Shown here: positions 11,614 through 21,752 of the stretch, piece by piece
How positions within the stretch are numbered: the first letter of the stretch is position 1
Layout of the letters: each line of letters starts with the position of its first letter
Assembly: GCA_034440635.1 (NCBI GenBank)
Contig: JAOTON010001819.1
Span: 830,001 to 894,000, forward strand
DNA: 64,000 nt
Direction of reading: 5' to 3'
Origin: Lepas anatifera
Taxonomy: Eukaryota; Arthropoda; Thecostraca; Lepadidae
Position numbers and translations under genes: made by a program
The notes under the pieces: generated by a model
Databases searched by the model: none
What the model saw: the letters and a program-made list of their open reading frames with translations, nothing else
What the model was told of the DNA's origin: nothing

Positions 11614-11877
11614 TACACGCAAGGCCGCCTCGCCCACTTCTCTGTCGATGTTTTTGTATCTGATGATATTTTTGTGCATCGCCAAGTCATTCGCTGGAGC
11701 GTCGGCAGCCAGAGGCGCTCGGAGCCACGCACTGGCGTAAATAAGCAAAACAAACTGCGTCACACGACGCAGCTGCTGCCTTTTCTCCCCAGTGTAACTC
11801 AGCTGCTCCGCGAAGATGAACATCTCAATTATGTACAGTTTACACTGTAGATACATCATCAAGCCATGCGCCGCCAC
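11182..11877 (-). CDS. 231-residue protein of unknown function carried by the foldback element
   Basis: The frame starts at the inner edge of the right arm, crosses the unique centre and ends inside the left arm. The order of features is FVLLIYASAWLRAPLAADAP near residue 45, HRRTWCLRPPVVMFSLFS near 90, an acidic stretch EDENTLVLEED near 125, and TNDTAERGVALIKEFAGKV near 195. From memory this succession (APLA-AP-NDL, LRP-VV, DTAERGV) recalls a widespread uncharacterised invertebrate protein family often found in repeats; I cannot verify that and give no function. No signal peptide, membrane segment or DDE triad is evident. Because its C-terminal two thirds are duplicated in the other arm, it travels with the element. 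It may be the end of a longer element protein or a captured host gene. Confidence 0.55.
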   Translation of the reverse strand: MAAHGLMMYLQCKLYIIEMFIFAEQLSYTGEKRQQLRRVTQFVLLIYASAWLRAPLAADAPANDLAMHKNIIRYKNIDREVGEAALRVLHRRTWCLRPPVVMFSLFSQHATQEEKQAIGQKLLTIPRAEAVEDENTLVLEEDTKLVDIVGKSSWQFFEVTAAGHGWLAKPPEMWEDDPAYITLKDFVQWARVTNDTAERGVALIKEFAGKVGDESQFQSLLQPVESHRAYR

Positions 11878-12319
11878 ACGTGGTATCTCAGGCCACCGGT
11901 GGTGATGTTCAGCCTATTCTCTCAGCATGCAACGCAGGAGGAGAAACAGGCGATCGGTCAGAAGTTGCTGACGATTCCACGTGCTGAGGCGGTTGAAGAC
12001 GAAAATACGCTGGTGCTAGAGGAAGATACCAAGCTGGTGAATCTTGTGGACGAATCGTTGTGGCACTTCTACGAGGTGACTGCTGCAGGTCATGGGTGGC
12101 TGGCGAAGCCACCAGAGATCTGGGAAGATGATCACACTGAAAGACTTCGTGCAGTCGGCGAGAGTCACAAATGACACCGCCGAGCGCGGAGTTGCCCTTC
12201 TTAAGGAATTCGCAGGAAAAGTTGGCGACAAATCTCAGTTCCGGTCGCTTCTGCAATCAGTCGAAAGTCACAGAGCCCAGGTGCCTCAGCTCACAAAGAA
12301 GGCGCATGGCAACCTCTGA
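11866..12319 (+). pseudogene. second, frameshifted copy of the foldback-element protein
   Basis: Mirror copy of the C-terminal part of the 11182-11877 gene. Near 12132 eleven bases present in the left arm are missing; the missing piece is bracketed by the triplet ATC in the intact copy, as in a microhomology deletion. The frame then ends at 12174, while the old frame, including DTAERGVALLKEFAGKVGD, resumes out of phase from about 12130 to 12319. Confidence 0.7.
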
Positions 12320-12588
12320 GTGTAGAGCTGCCCCAGGGTACCGGCGATATCAGACTGTAAATAAGCACATGATATCCGAGATGTGATGGTTGTGTGCTCT
12401 CATTTAGGGAAAGCGGTTGTTCAGTGCTGCGCTGGACATGACAATGAAATACACATATATCATGGTCATTTGTGTCCGTGGGAGCAATGAATTATTTGCT
12501 TCACAAATATAATGTAAACTGTTTTTTGGGGGGCACTTAACGTTTTGGGGCCAGGGCCTGCTGCCCCCCTTTAGTGCGCTACTGCTAG

Positions 12589-12788
12589 CAGTGACGGATC
12601 TAGGATTTCTGTAAGGGGGCGAAGCCTCAGGGGGCGGCAATTTGCCGCCCGAAGGGTGCACTTTTCACCCAATGGGCGGCAAATCGTCGCATCCTGGGGG
12701 AGGGGTGGGAACGGGGATTTTTGGGGGCGTCTCTCGGGCCTAAGGGGGAGGCGGCCGCCCCCTTCATCCCCCCTTGGATCTGCCCCTG
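12589..12788 (+). mobile_element. hAT-type MITE (200 bp) in the right arm
   Basis: Mirror of the MITE at 10667-10867, with ends CAGTGACGGATCTAGG and GGATCTGCCCCTG and the 8-bp duplication ACTGCTAG at 12581-12588 and 12789-12796. Its presence in both arms at the same site shows that it inserted before the arms were duplicated, or that the arms are homogenised. Confidence 0.9.
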
Positions 12789-13421
12789 ACTGCTAGTAAA
12801 CCAACGACCTTGCATGCTCTTTTCCTCGATCATGGCATCCTGGTTTCAAATGAAGGCACTAAATCATTGAATGGATCAGTCATGAGTGACGTCTACCCGT
12901 CTAAAGCCTTAAAAATATATATCCCTCGAGAGGATACCCCTTGAATTTACAATCTAGAACTTGTTTTTACTCAAAAGTAGAAAAAACAGTGATCTGCAGT
13001 CATTTGAAGCTGATACTCAGGAAAAACATATGCATGCACTCGTGGATTGATCGTTAGTTGCCGGCGCTATCCAGAGATGACGCTGCAGTCAGCCGCGGTT
13101 TTCTGCGATACAAACAGTGCCATAACGGTTCAACTATCCGAGATGGCGTCTTGAAAGTGACAGACATGATAAAATCGTACGCGGGAAACACGAAAATGGT
13201 ACTTTCAAGAATATCAATTTGCATCTTCATCTTCAAACTGACGACCAAAGCCAAAAAACCTATGAAATTGAAAACTTTAAGCCCTTTGCGCCACCCTTAG
13301 ATTTCGTTCAATTTCGCTGAAAATGCACCATTTGCCTGAAAATGAACCTTAGAACGGGATTTAGGTGTCACCTAAGCGATATAACAACTTTCGCCAAATA
13401 TGAAATGGTTTAACGTACACT

Positions 13422-13560
13422 CAATGGGCGATATATCTGCAACCAGTGCACAGTGGTCGGAAACGGCCTCACGGATGGCCACCGAGGTTTCTGTTCATGT
13501 TTATTTTGCTACAGCGCTGAAACGGCCGAACCGAATCACTCCAAATTTTCAGCAGATCAT
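13422..13560 (+). repeat. 2 kb repeat family, block II right part
   Basis: Continues the unit interrupted at 10046 (CAATGGGCGATATATCTGC), then shares the CAGTGGTCGGAAACG segment with 4820-4850. Confidence 0.65.
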
Positions 13561-13604
13561 GCTAAATCGATTGCAATGAGAGAAGTATACTTGCGTTGAT
13601 TCAC

Positions 13605-14515
13605 CTAACACCCGCACTGGAGGGGGTCTGGCACTACCGCGCACTGTAGGGGGCCTGGTAGGCCCCCTCTAAGATCTCGGAAACTAAGAGACGCAGACAA
13701 ACTCTGTTTGGAGGGTGGGTGGGCGCTTTGGTGATCTACATTATGACCAATTTTTATTGACCTAGGTCAATATCTTCAAGGTCATACGATGTCATAAACG
13801 TCAAATATTGGCCATGCTGGGGACCTATTGGGAAATACCGTTATTAAGCGGGAAAATGACGGGAATAAGCTAAGGACAGAGCAGGGTAATAGAGGGAAGG
13901 TCACAAAGAAGCTCTGATAAAATTTTGGGGTCAAGGTCATCCAAGGTCATTGACCTATGAGGTCACAATATGGTATACTACCAATAATGCACACTTTGAC
14001 TAACACTATTGCCAGTGTTTGGTGGCAAATGGGGATTGACCTTTAAAAATGACCTTTAACCTTGCCCTTTGACCTTGATCTTTAAATTCAGGTACCTTAA
14101 CTATGGCTTCATAGCATAATACACGTCCGACCGGGTAACGCTATTTGGCCGGAAGTGCTGGGGTCAATGACCTTGAAAATTCTTATATGACCTTGACCTG
14201 TGACCTTTGACCTTAACCTAGACCTTCATTTGAGGTGCCCTTGACACATTATCCCAGTTATATGACACTGACGTCACCTCTCGGTATGCAAGCGAACTGG
14301 TCCTACCGCGCGATTGTGGCCATCTCAAAATAGAGGTCTGACTTTGAGAGCCAATACGTCACAACATTTTCGGCCGATTTTTTAATATCTTCACCAATCG
14401 ATGCGCCGTTAAATTTTCTCGAATGTGGCCAAATATCGTTTATTGGCTCTACGAGCTGTTCTTACGCCACCTCGGAAACATAGGTGAGGGAGCCTCCCTC
14501 CAGTGCGCGTGTTAA
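13605..14515 (+). mobile_element. piggyBac-like non-autonomous element (family B)
   Basis: The left end CTAACACCCGCACTGGAGGG mirrors the right end, whose complement reads TTAACACGCGCACTGGAGGG. The outermost tetranucleotides are CTAA and TTAA, consistent with one mutated copy of a TTAA duplication. Length is 911 bp. There is no long open frame. The interior is full of AGGTCA/TGACCT hexamers, as in the TTAA elements at 48996 and 53489. Kolobok elements also use TTAA, so the superfamily is tentative. Confidence 0.65.
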
Positions 14516-15061
14516 GCAAATGAATTGACCTAACCCGACCTCTAATGACCTGGTTAGGTGTGCTGGCTCCGTATGCAGAAGGGCATACCCAGCCTCTTCT
14601 CAGCCTAATCGTCAAATCGGGCAAAGAAATTGCCATTCGGAGCCCCTGAGTGAAATGAGTTTTTGAGCTGCTTACCATTTGCTACCCTCGTTAAAATTGA
14701 TGTCCCCAGAAGTCACAAAAGGTCACGTTGAATGTTCGCATGATAATATGAGTTTCTTTCATATATTCAGACGGCAGGAAGATCAAGACAGTAGTTTGTA
14801 TTAGTGTACCCCTCTCATCATAGCATGTCAAATCATGTGCAATATGAGCATGGTTTATGCATGGGTGACCTTGACCAAGGGTGATTCTGGGTAGGGTTAA
14901 GAAAACCTATGAGCTTACAATGAAGATAATGTGCATAAAGACGAGCAATACGACATGAGAAGCACCTGATAAGTGTCCCCCGCACCTCGCGGGTGGCCGG
15001 CGAGCCGCGGAGGCGCCGGGTGGCGGGCGGGCGGACGGCTCCGGGCGGCGGGCGGCCCGGT
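14516..15061. other. no gene; ends in a GC-rich patch
   Basis: 14516-14960 shows no feature I can support. 14975-15060 is a very GC-rich, CpG-rich patch (GGCGGGCGGGCGGACGG) directly abutting the repeat at 15062. It looks like a decayed simple repeat. Confidence 0.4.
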
Positions 15062-15348
15062 ACAATTTACACTGTGGACAATTTTGCGCACATTTGTGCA
15101 CTTAGCTCTCTTCAAGCCATGTCGGAGAATTATTTGACCTAGCTTTTCCACAAAAAAAGCTAATTGGCAGAAACGTAATTTTTTCTGTTTGTCTATTCAA
15201 AATTAGCAACTAGTTTCTTTTAAGGTGGATTTATGAAAGGGGTAATTAAAACGCAGATTATATACCTTTATCAAAATTCAAATATACACATAACACTAAT
15301 CATCTTAAAGCTGACATTATGAGGAACATTTTGATGCTAAATATTTTT
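15062..15348 (-). repeat. 287-bp dispersed repeat, inverted partner of 5083-5363
   Basis: See the partner entry. This copy joins a CR1/L2-like fragment at 15349. Confidence 0.8.
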
Positions 15349-15800
15349 TATTGAAGAAATCATTAAAACCATTTGCAATCTCCTCGTTATCTGTCAGTGT
15401 TCCTTGGCTAGTTTTGAATGTTACCGGATAGTCATTATTTTTGTGTTTCTTATTAATTAGTCCATTTAGTAATTTCCATGTTTCTTTTCCATTTCCTTCA
15501 TTTGCATCAAAAGAGTCTCTATAATATTTTCTCTTTGCTTCTCTTGTAATTCCTGTCAGAACGTTACGGTATCTTTTATATGATTCTTCTAGCTGTTCTA
15601 GTTCTGGGTCATTCTGATTTTTAAGCTTTTTTGAAATGTACTTTTTGAACATTTTGTTTTTGTGGTTTATGCATGCCAAAATTCTTGGCGATATCCAGGG
15701 CTTTATCGCAGTTCTTCTCCTACTTGGTGTAAAGGTTTTCGAAAAATAGTTTATTCCGTTCTGAAATGTATTTATGAGCATTCGACATGCGATATTATGA
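15349..15800 (-). pseudogene. CR1/L2-like non-LTR retrotransposon, pre-RT linker fragment
   Basis: The minus-strand frame contains AIKPWISPRILACINHKNKM, then a basic coiled stretch with YKRYRNVLTGITREAKRKYY, then ETWKLLNGLINKK and EEIANGFNDFF. This succession is the linker between the endonuclease and reverse transcriptase of CR1/L2-type elements. Endonuclease and RT catalytic motifs are absent. The reading begins where the 2 kb repeat array starts (15806), so the fragment was cut by, or is older than, the array. Confidence 0.75.
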
Positions 15801-16024
15801 ACTAAAGTCAGCAAGGTGGAAGTTTTGCACGTGCTCACGTGACAAAGCCAGTCTTTATGGAGGGTCCTCCGTTCCGGAGATTCAAATTTGTCATTTTCTG
15901 CCGAATTGTTCAGTGGCGGTTTTATGAACTGAAAACAGGAAGGCGCAAGTTATGCACGGGCAGACCTCAGACAACTATTCACTATTAAAGGTCTTCCATT
16001 CCGGAGAAGCGAATAGGTGCTCGA

Positions 16025-16088
16025 GCAATCACCTTCGGTCCCGCGATGCCCCTAAAGGCGTCGCCCCCACGGAACCGAAGGTGATTGC
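16025..16088 (+). other. conserved 64-nt hairpin (array unit 1)
   Basis: Fifteen-base perfect outer arms (GCAATCACCTTCGGT and its complement), and an inner stem GCGATGCC/GGCGTCGC with one G-T pair closing a short loop CCTAAA. As RNA it would be a stable stem-loop of pre-miRNA size, but there is no evidence that it is processed. Confidence 0.75.
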
Positions 16089-18660
16089 AAATGCTGAAAA
16101 GCTCTATTCCTTAGAATTGAGATTTTCCATTGAAAATCAACTGAGCTAACTCGTTAGGGACATGTTTCCATCAACTGCATGAGATCGGGAATAGTTGGTA
16201 CCAGCCCAAACGGCTCGTACGATTTTGATGATTTTTTTCTAGAGTTAGGGTCCTGATGGTGATCTACTTTGTGGCATAGGTCACTACCCCAGGAAAACTC
16301 CGATGCACGTGCAATCGACACCCCTTTTTCCATAGGGTTTAACATTACGGAAACAAAGATGGCCAATTTGCTGAAAATCGGCTCGATAAATTTTGTTCCT
16401 TTTTAATATGATATGGTACCCATGGGGACCTACCCCGTGATATGGGTCACTACCCCAGGTAAACTTCGAAGCACGTGCAATCTGCACGTGAAATTTTACG
16501 TGTTAAGTCTACGGAAATTTTTCGGAAAATTAAAGAATTAAAATTTTCTCAAAAATGGCGCCAACGATTTTCCTGAAACTCTTTGAGGTGTTAGTCGGTG
16601 CCTTCGACTACTAGGGGGTATGGGTGGTATATCTGGGAAAATCCTAAATTGTGTGCAATTTGACCTTGAAATTGACCTGGCAGCCCAAAAATTTGGTCTC
16701 AAGGATTCCAAGTGTTGTTTATTAGTACCCTACAGTTCGTTTCGGGTGCCCCAGAGCTATTCTCGAGGACTCCCAGTGTTGGTGAAGGGTGACCGAGAGT
16801 AGGTCTCAAGGGGTACACATGTTTTTCCAGGGGGCTTAAAGCGTCAGTCTCGTCGGCCACCATGATTAGTCTCAGGGTAACTATGTCAGGGGCCAAGATT
16901 TAGCCCCAGGGGAATATTTTCTGGGGCACCAAGAGTTGACCTCGGGGCCCTTCCCAGGAGTGAAATTTCACGTGTTAAGTCTTAGGAGTTTTTTCCGAAA
17001 AATTAAACAAATAAAATGTTTTCAAAAATTCCTTCAACGAATTTTTTAACCTCTTTGGGGTGTTATACGGTACCTTCGGGTGCCAGTGGGTATGGGTGGT
17101 ATATCTGGGAAATTTCGAATTTCCCAGATTATACCACCCATATAAATACCGTGGCGATAGAATTTATCATTGGAATTTTACGTGTTATGTCAATGGACAT
17201 TTTTCAAAAAATTAAACAAATGAAATGTAAAAAATTTACATCATGGAATTGAATGAAACTCTATGGGGTGTTAGTCGGTACATTGAACTACTAGGGGTAT
17301 AGGTGGTATATCTGGGAAAACTCGAAATTTCGTGCAAATGTACCTTGAAAATGACCTTGCAGCCCAAAAATCTCGACTTTGCCCCCTAGAGAGGACCCCG
17401 TTGGGGCCCGGTGGCACCCTGGGCCAATAAGCGTATGCATGCATGGACACAATACCTGGGACCAGTGGATGGGTGGTTATTGGGTAGTAAGAGATTGGCT
17501 AGGGGTCCTCCACTGCGCAAAACCTTTAAAATATATTCTTTCCTCTCCAGTCGGGTGGGTGGCCCCTATAGCACCGAGGCCTTTCAAAATGGCGCAAAAC
17601 TAATACCCTCGGTGCAACTATGACCACTAACATACTTTAACTGCCCAACACTTGTTTCGATTAAGGTCCCCCATTAAGGATATTTTTAGAGGTTTATAGA
17701 ATTTCTGGATATTTTCTAATTTTTAGAGTTCACAAGCCCCTGGCTGTGACTGTATGGGAATGTTTTTGACGAAACATGCCTCGTTTGTACCCACAGGGGT
17801 TACTTTTCAAATGAAACCATTAAAACCCTCTGGGTGCCACCTAGTGCGTGCCACGTGACATCGAGTGCTAACCGGCACCCCTCCAAAACTGAATTTTGGG
17901 ATATTATACGGTCCGTGTCAATACAGATACCCTGTTTACGTACTAAAACGACGATTACTGACACCATCTGATTGAGTGAGATGGTCATAGGTGCAGACAG
18001 TGCCCCTCTGGACATACAGGCACCCCCAGTCTGAAGATACCCAATGAATTTCGCAACGGAAAACTTTTAATGCTAGCAGTGCCAAACAAATGCAGCTACG
18101 GGTACTGTTTTCGGGAATTGAGTAACGTCTGGTGGAGTCATCATATTATAGGTGCTAACGGCACTCTTTGATACGCACAGGCACCCCCAGTGTGAAGATA
18201 CCCTAGGCATTAGTGGTAAAGCAATGGAACACTTACGATGCTTGCACGGCCAAACAAATAGAGGTACGGCTTCTGTTTTCGGGGACAATGCCACAAGCCT
18301 GCCACTTAACCTCTCCGGATCAGCCAATCAGTGATTGGGGCGCTGCGCATGCGCAGTAGCACGTACCCCCATGGGCTATATCTCTGAAACCAATGGGTCG
18401 ATTCAGCTGAAAGTTTTGTATTTGGGGGTTATGTTATGAAATAAATTCAGCAAGGTGGAAGTTTTTCACGTGCTCACATAAAAAGTCAGTCTCTACCGGT
18501 GGTCCTCCGTTCCAGAGATCTGAATTTATTATTTTCTGCCGAATTGTTCTGTAGGGATTTTAGAAACTGAAAACAGGAATGTGCAAGTTTTGCACGTGCA
18601 GGCGTCCTCAAAATTGACTATCAAGGGTCTTCCGTTCCGGAGAAGCAAAAAGGTGCTCAA

Positions 18661-18724
18661 GCAATCACCTTCGGTCCCGCGATGCCCCTAAAGGCGTCGC
18701 CCTCACGTAACCGAAGGTGATTGC
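18661..18724 (+). other. conserved 64-nt hairpin (array unit 2)
   Basis: Same structure as at 16025, with both outer arms intact; the changes fall in the unpaired bulge (CCTCACGTA). Confidence 0.75.
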
Positions 18725-20501
18725 AAATGCTGAAAAGCTTTATTCTTTAGAATTGAGATTTTCCATTGAAAATCAACTGAGCTAACTCGTTAGGGACATG
18801 TTTCCATCAACTGCATGAGATCGGGGATAGTTGGTACCAGCCCAAACGGCTCGTACGATTTTGATGATTTTTTCTAGAGTTAGGGTCCTGATGGTGATCT
18901 GCTTTGTAGCATAGGTCACTACCCCAGGAAAACTCCGATGCACGTGCAATCGACACCCCTTTTTCCATAGGGTTTAACATTACGGAAACAAAGGTGGCCA
19001 ATTTGCTGAAAATCGGCTCTATAAATTGTGTTCCTTTTTTAATATGATATGGTACCCATGGTGACCTACCCCGTGATATGGGTCACTACCCCAGGAAAAC
19101 TTCGAAGCACGTGCAATCTGCACGTGAAATTTTACGTGTTAAGTCTACGGAGATTTTTCGGAAAATTAAAGAATTAAAATTTTCTCAAAAATGGCGCCAA
19201 CGATTTTTCTGAAACTCTTTGAGGTGTTACTCGATACCTTCGACTACTAGGGGGTATGGGTGGTATGTCTGGGAAAATCCTAAATTGTGTGCAATTTGAC
19301 CTTGAAATTGACCTTGCAGCCCAGAAATCTCATTTTTGCCCCCTAGAGGAGGCCCCGGTGGGGGCACCGGTGACCCCTTGGGCCAAAAAGTGTATGCATC
19401 CATGGACACAATGCCTGGGGCCACTGGATGGGTGGTTAATGGGTAGTATGAGATTGGCCAGGGGTCCTCCACTGCGCAAAACCTTTAAAATATATTTTTT
19501 CCTCTCCAGTCGGGTGGGTGGCCCCTATAGCACCCAGGCCTTTAAAGATGGGGTAAAACTAACAGCTGCGGTGCAACTATTACCACTAGCATACTTGACC
19601 TGCCCTACACTTGTTTTGATAAATGTCCCCCATTAAGGAGATTTTTAGAGGTTTCTAAAATTTCTGGAGATTTTCTCCTTTTTGGAGTACACAAGCCCTG
19701 GCTGCGACTGTATGGGCCTATTTTTGACGAAACTTGCCTCGTTTGTACCCAGAGAGGTTATGAGTCATATGAAACCATCGGAAATCATTTGGGTCCACCC
19801 TAGCGCGTGCCATGTGACCTTGAATGCAGACGGGCACCCCTCCAAAACTGAATTTTGAGAGGGTATACGGCCACTGTTCGTACAGATAGCCCTTTTACGT
19901 ACTGAAACGACGATTACTGACACCTTCTTCTTGAGTCAGATGGTCATAGGTGCAAACAGTGCCCCTCTGTACACACCAGCACCCCCAGTTTAAAAATACC
20001 TTATGGGTTAGTGTTAAAGCAATGGAAAACTTATAATGCTTGCAGTGCAAAACAAATGCAGCTACGGGTACCGTTTTTCGGGAATGGGGCAACGTCTGGT
20101 GGAGTGATAGTATTATGGGTGCTAACGGTGCTCTTCGCTAAACACAGGCACCCCCAGTGTGAAGATGCCCTATCCATTAGTGTAGCAATGGGACACTTTT
20201 GATGCTTCCACGGACAGATAAATAGGGCTACGGCTACCGTTTTCGGGGACAGTGTTACAAGCCTGCCACTTCACCTCTCTGAATCAGCCAATCAGTGACC
20301 TGTGCACTGCGCATGCGCAGTAGCGCGTCATATCTGATGTGCTATATCTTCGGAACCAGCGGGCCGATTGGGCTGAAAGTTGGCATACAGGGGTTGTGTT
20401 ATGAAGTAAAGTCAGCAAGGTGGAAGTTTTGCGCGTGCTCACGTGACAAAACCAGTCTCTGTCGAGGGTCTTCCGTTCCGGAGATGCAAATAGGTGCTCT
20501 C

Positions 20502-20565
20502 GCAATCACCTTCGGTCCCGCGATGCCCCTAAAGGCGTCGCCCCCACGTAACCGAGGGTGATTGC
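20502..20565 (+). other. conserved 64-nt hairpin (array unit 3)
   Basis: Same structure. One arm has an A to G change that turns an A-T pair into a G-T wobble and so keeps the pairing. In unit 4 (about 22612) half of the hairpin is deleted. Confidence 0.75.
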
Positions 20566-20981
20566 AAATGCTGAAAAGCTCTATTCCTTAGAATTGAGAT
20601 TTTCCATTGAAAATCACCTGAGCTAACTCATTAGGGACATGTTTCCATCAACTGCATGAGATCGGGGATAGTTGATACCAGCCCAAACGGCTCGTACGAT
20701 TTTGATGATTTTTTTCTAGAGTTAGGGTCCTGATGGTGATCTACTTTGTGGCATAGGTCACTACCCCAGGAAAACTCCGATGCACGTGGAATCGACACCC
20801 CTTTTTCCCATAGGGTTTAACATTACGGAAACAAAGATGGCCAATTTGCTGAAAATCGGCTAGATAGATTTTGTTCTTTTTTTAATATAAAAGGGTACCC
20901 ATGATGACCTACAATGGGGTATGGGTCACTACCCCAGGAAAACTTCGAAGCACGTGCAATCTGCACGTGAAATTTTACGTG

Positions 20982-21752
20982 TTAACCCTCGCCCCACCGG
21001 GGGCCATCGATGGCCCCCTAAGGTTTTTCCGAGATAGCAGAAAAACGACGAGGCGCAGCACCGCGGTTGAGGGCTCCACCTCTCACTGCATTATTTTCCC
21101 ATCATCCCTGAAATTTTTTACCCCGGGTCACCCAAGGTCAGGTCACCAGACGAGGTCAACCAAGGTCACCTCACTTCAACTTTAGAGCTCTGTAAGAGCT
21201 ACATTTCAAAGTCGATCGATTTTAAACTTCCTACACTTCATGACCCCTCCAGGGTCTACAAGGTGTATATCCGGGATTTTTCGATTTCGTGCCCTGAGGT
21301 CAGGTCACGAGGCGACCTCTCCCATTGGAAAAGCATGGGGAAAACCTGTTTCATGATATAAAAGCCACAAAAATGATTGTAAATACTCAGACTGCTCAGA
21401 ACAGCGTTTTTTGACACCCTTTCACGGATCCCAGGGGTCATATTTACCCTTTGACTTTTCCAAGGTCATCCAAGGTCACCAGAGGTCAAAAACAGTATTT
21501 TGACAATAACTTTTGACCTAATTAAGCTAGAGCGGTGAAGCAAACACCATCGTGTTTGTCTTGTCACTGGCTTTCATTTGATATACGGCAAGGTCACTTT
21601 GTGACCTTTCGTGACCTCAGGTCATATTAGGTCACGAGGTGATCTCTGGAGGTCAAACCACTGGCGGAAGGTCTTTACGTTCCACATAGCGGAAAAATTA
21701 CTGGCAATTTCCTATCAAATGAACTTTACCAGGCCTCAATAGCTCTAGAAGA
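20982..21752 (+). mobile_element. piggyBac-like TTAA element (family A), 3' truncated
   Basis: Starts TTAACCCTCGCCCCACCGGG and aligns to the complete copies at 48996 and 53489 up to the AATAGCTCTA segment. It is inserted exactly in the TTAA of ACGTGTTAAGTCTACGG, whose empty form is seen in the neighbouring units near 16500 and 19140. Its right quarter and the adjoining part of the host unit are lost, and the sequence rejoins the unit at AAATGAAACCATT (about 21762). Confidence 0.9.

Larger units (their letters stand above)
10047..13412. mobile_element. foldback-type palindromic transposon with 9-bp TSD
   Basis: A 3,366-bp element made of two long inverted arms (10047-11613 and 11864-13412) around a ~250-bp unique centre. 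It is bracketed by the direct repeat ACGTACACT at 10038-10046 and 13413-13421. Removing the element and one repeat rejoins the 2 kb repeat in register with its empty-site relatives at 18345 and 22310. A 9-bp duplication with very long inverted ends fits foldback or long-TIR Mutator-like elements. The extreme ends, AGACCATTTC and TTAAACCATTTC (reverse strand), differ slightly. It carries one open frame across the centre and a damaged second copy in the other arm; no known transposase motif is visible. Confidence 0.85.
11864..13412 (-). repeat. right inverted arm of the foldback element
   Basis: Mirror copy of 10047-11613. The inner boundary lies at the CACACGTGGTATCTCAGG segment. Confidence 0.9.

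Noticed and set aside
14975..15060. CpG island or rDNA fragment
   Set aside because: Only about 85 bp, simple GGCGGGCGG-like composition, no rRNA core sequence recognised.
5083..15348. The facing 281/287-bp repeats as TIRs of one 10 kb transposon
   Set aside because: Outer flanks show no matching target duplication, and the right copy abuts a CR1/L2-like fragment of unrelated origin.
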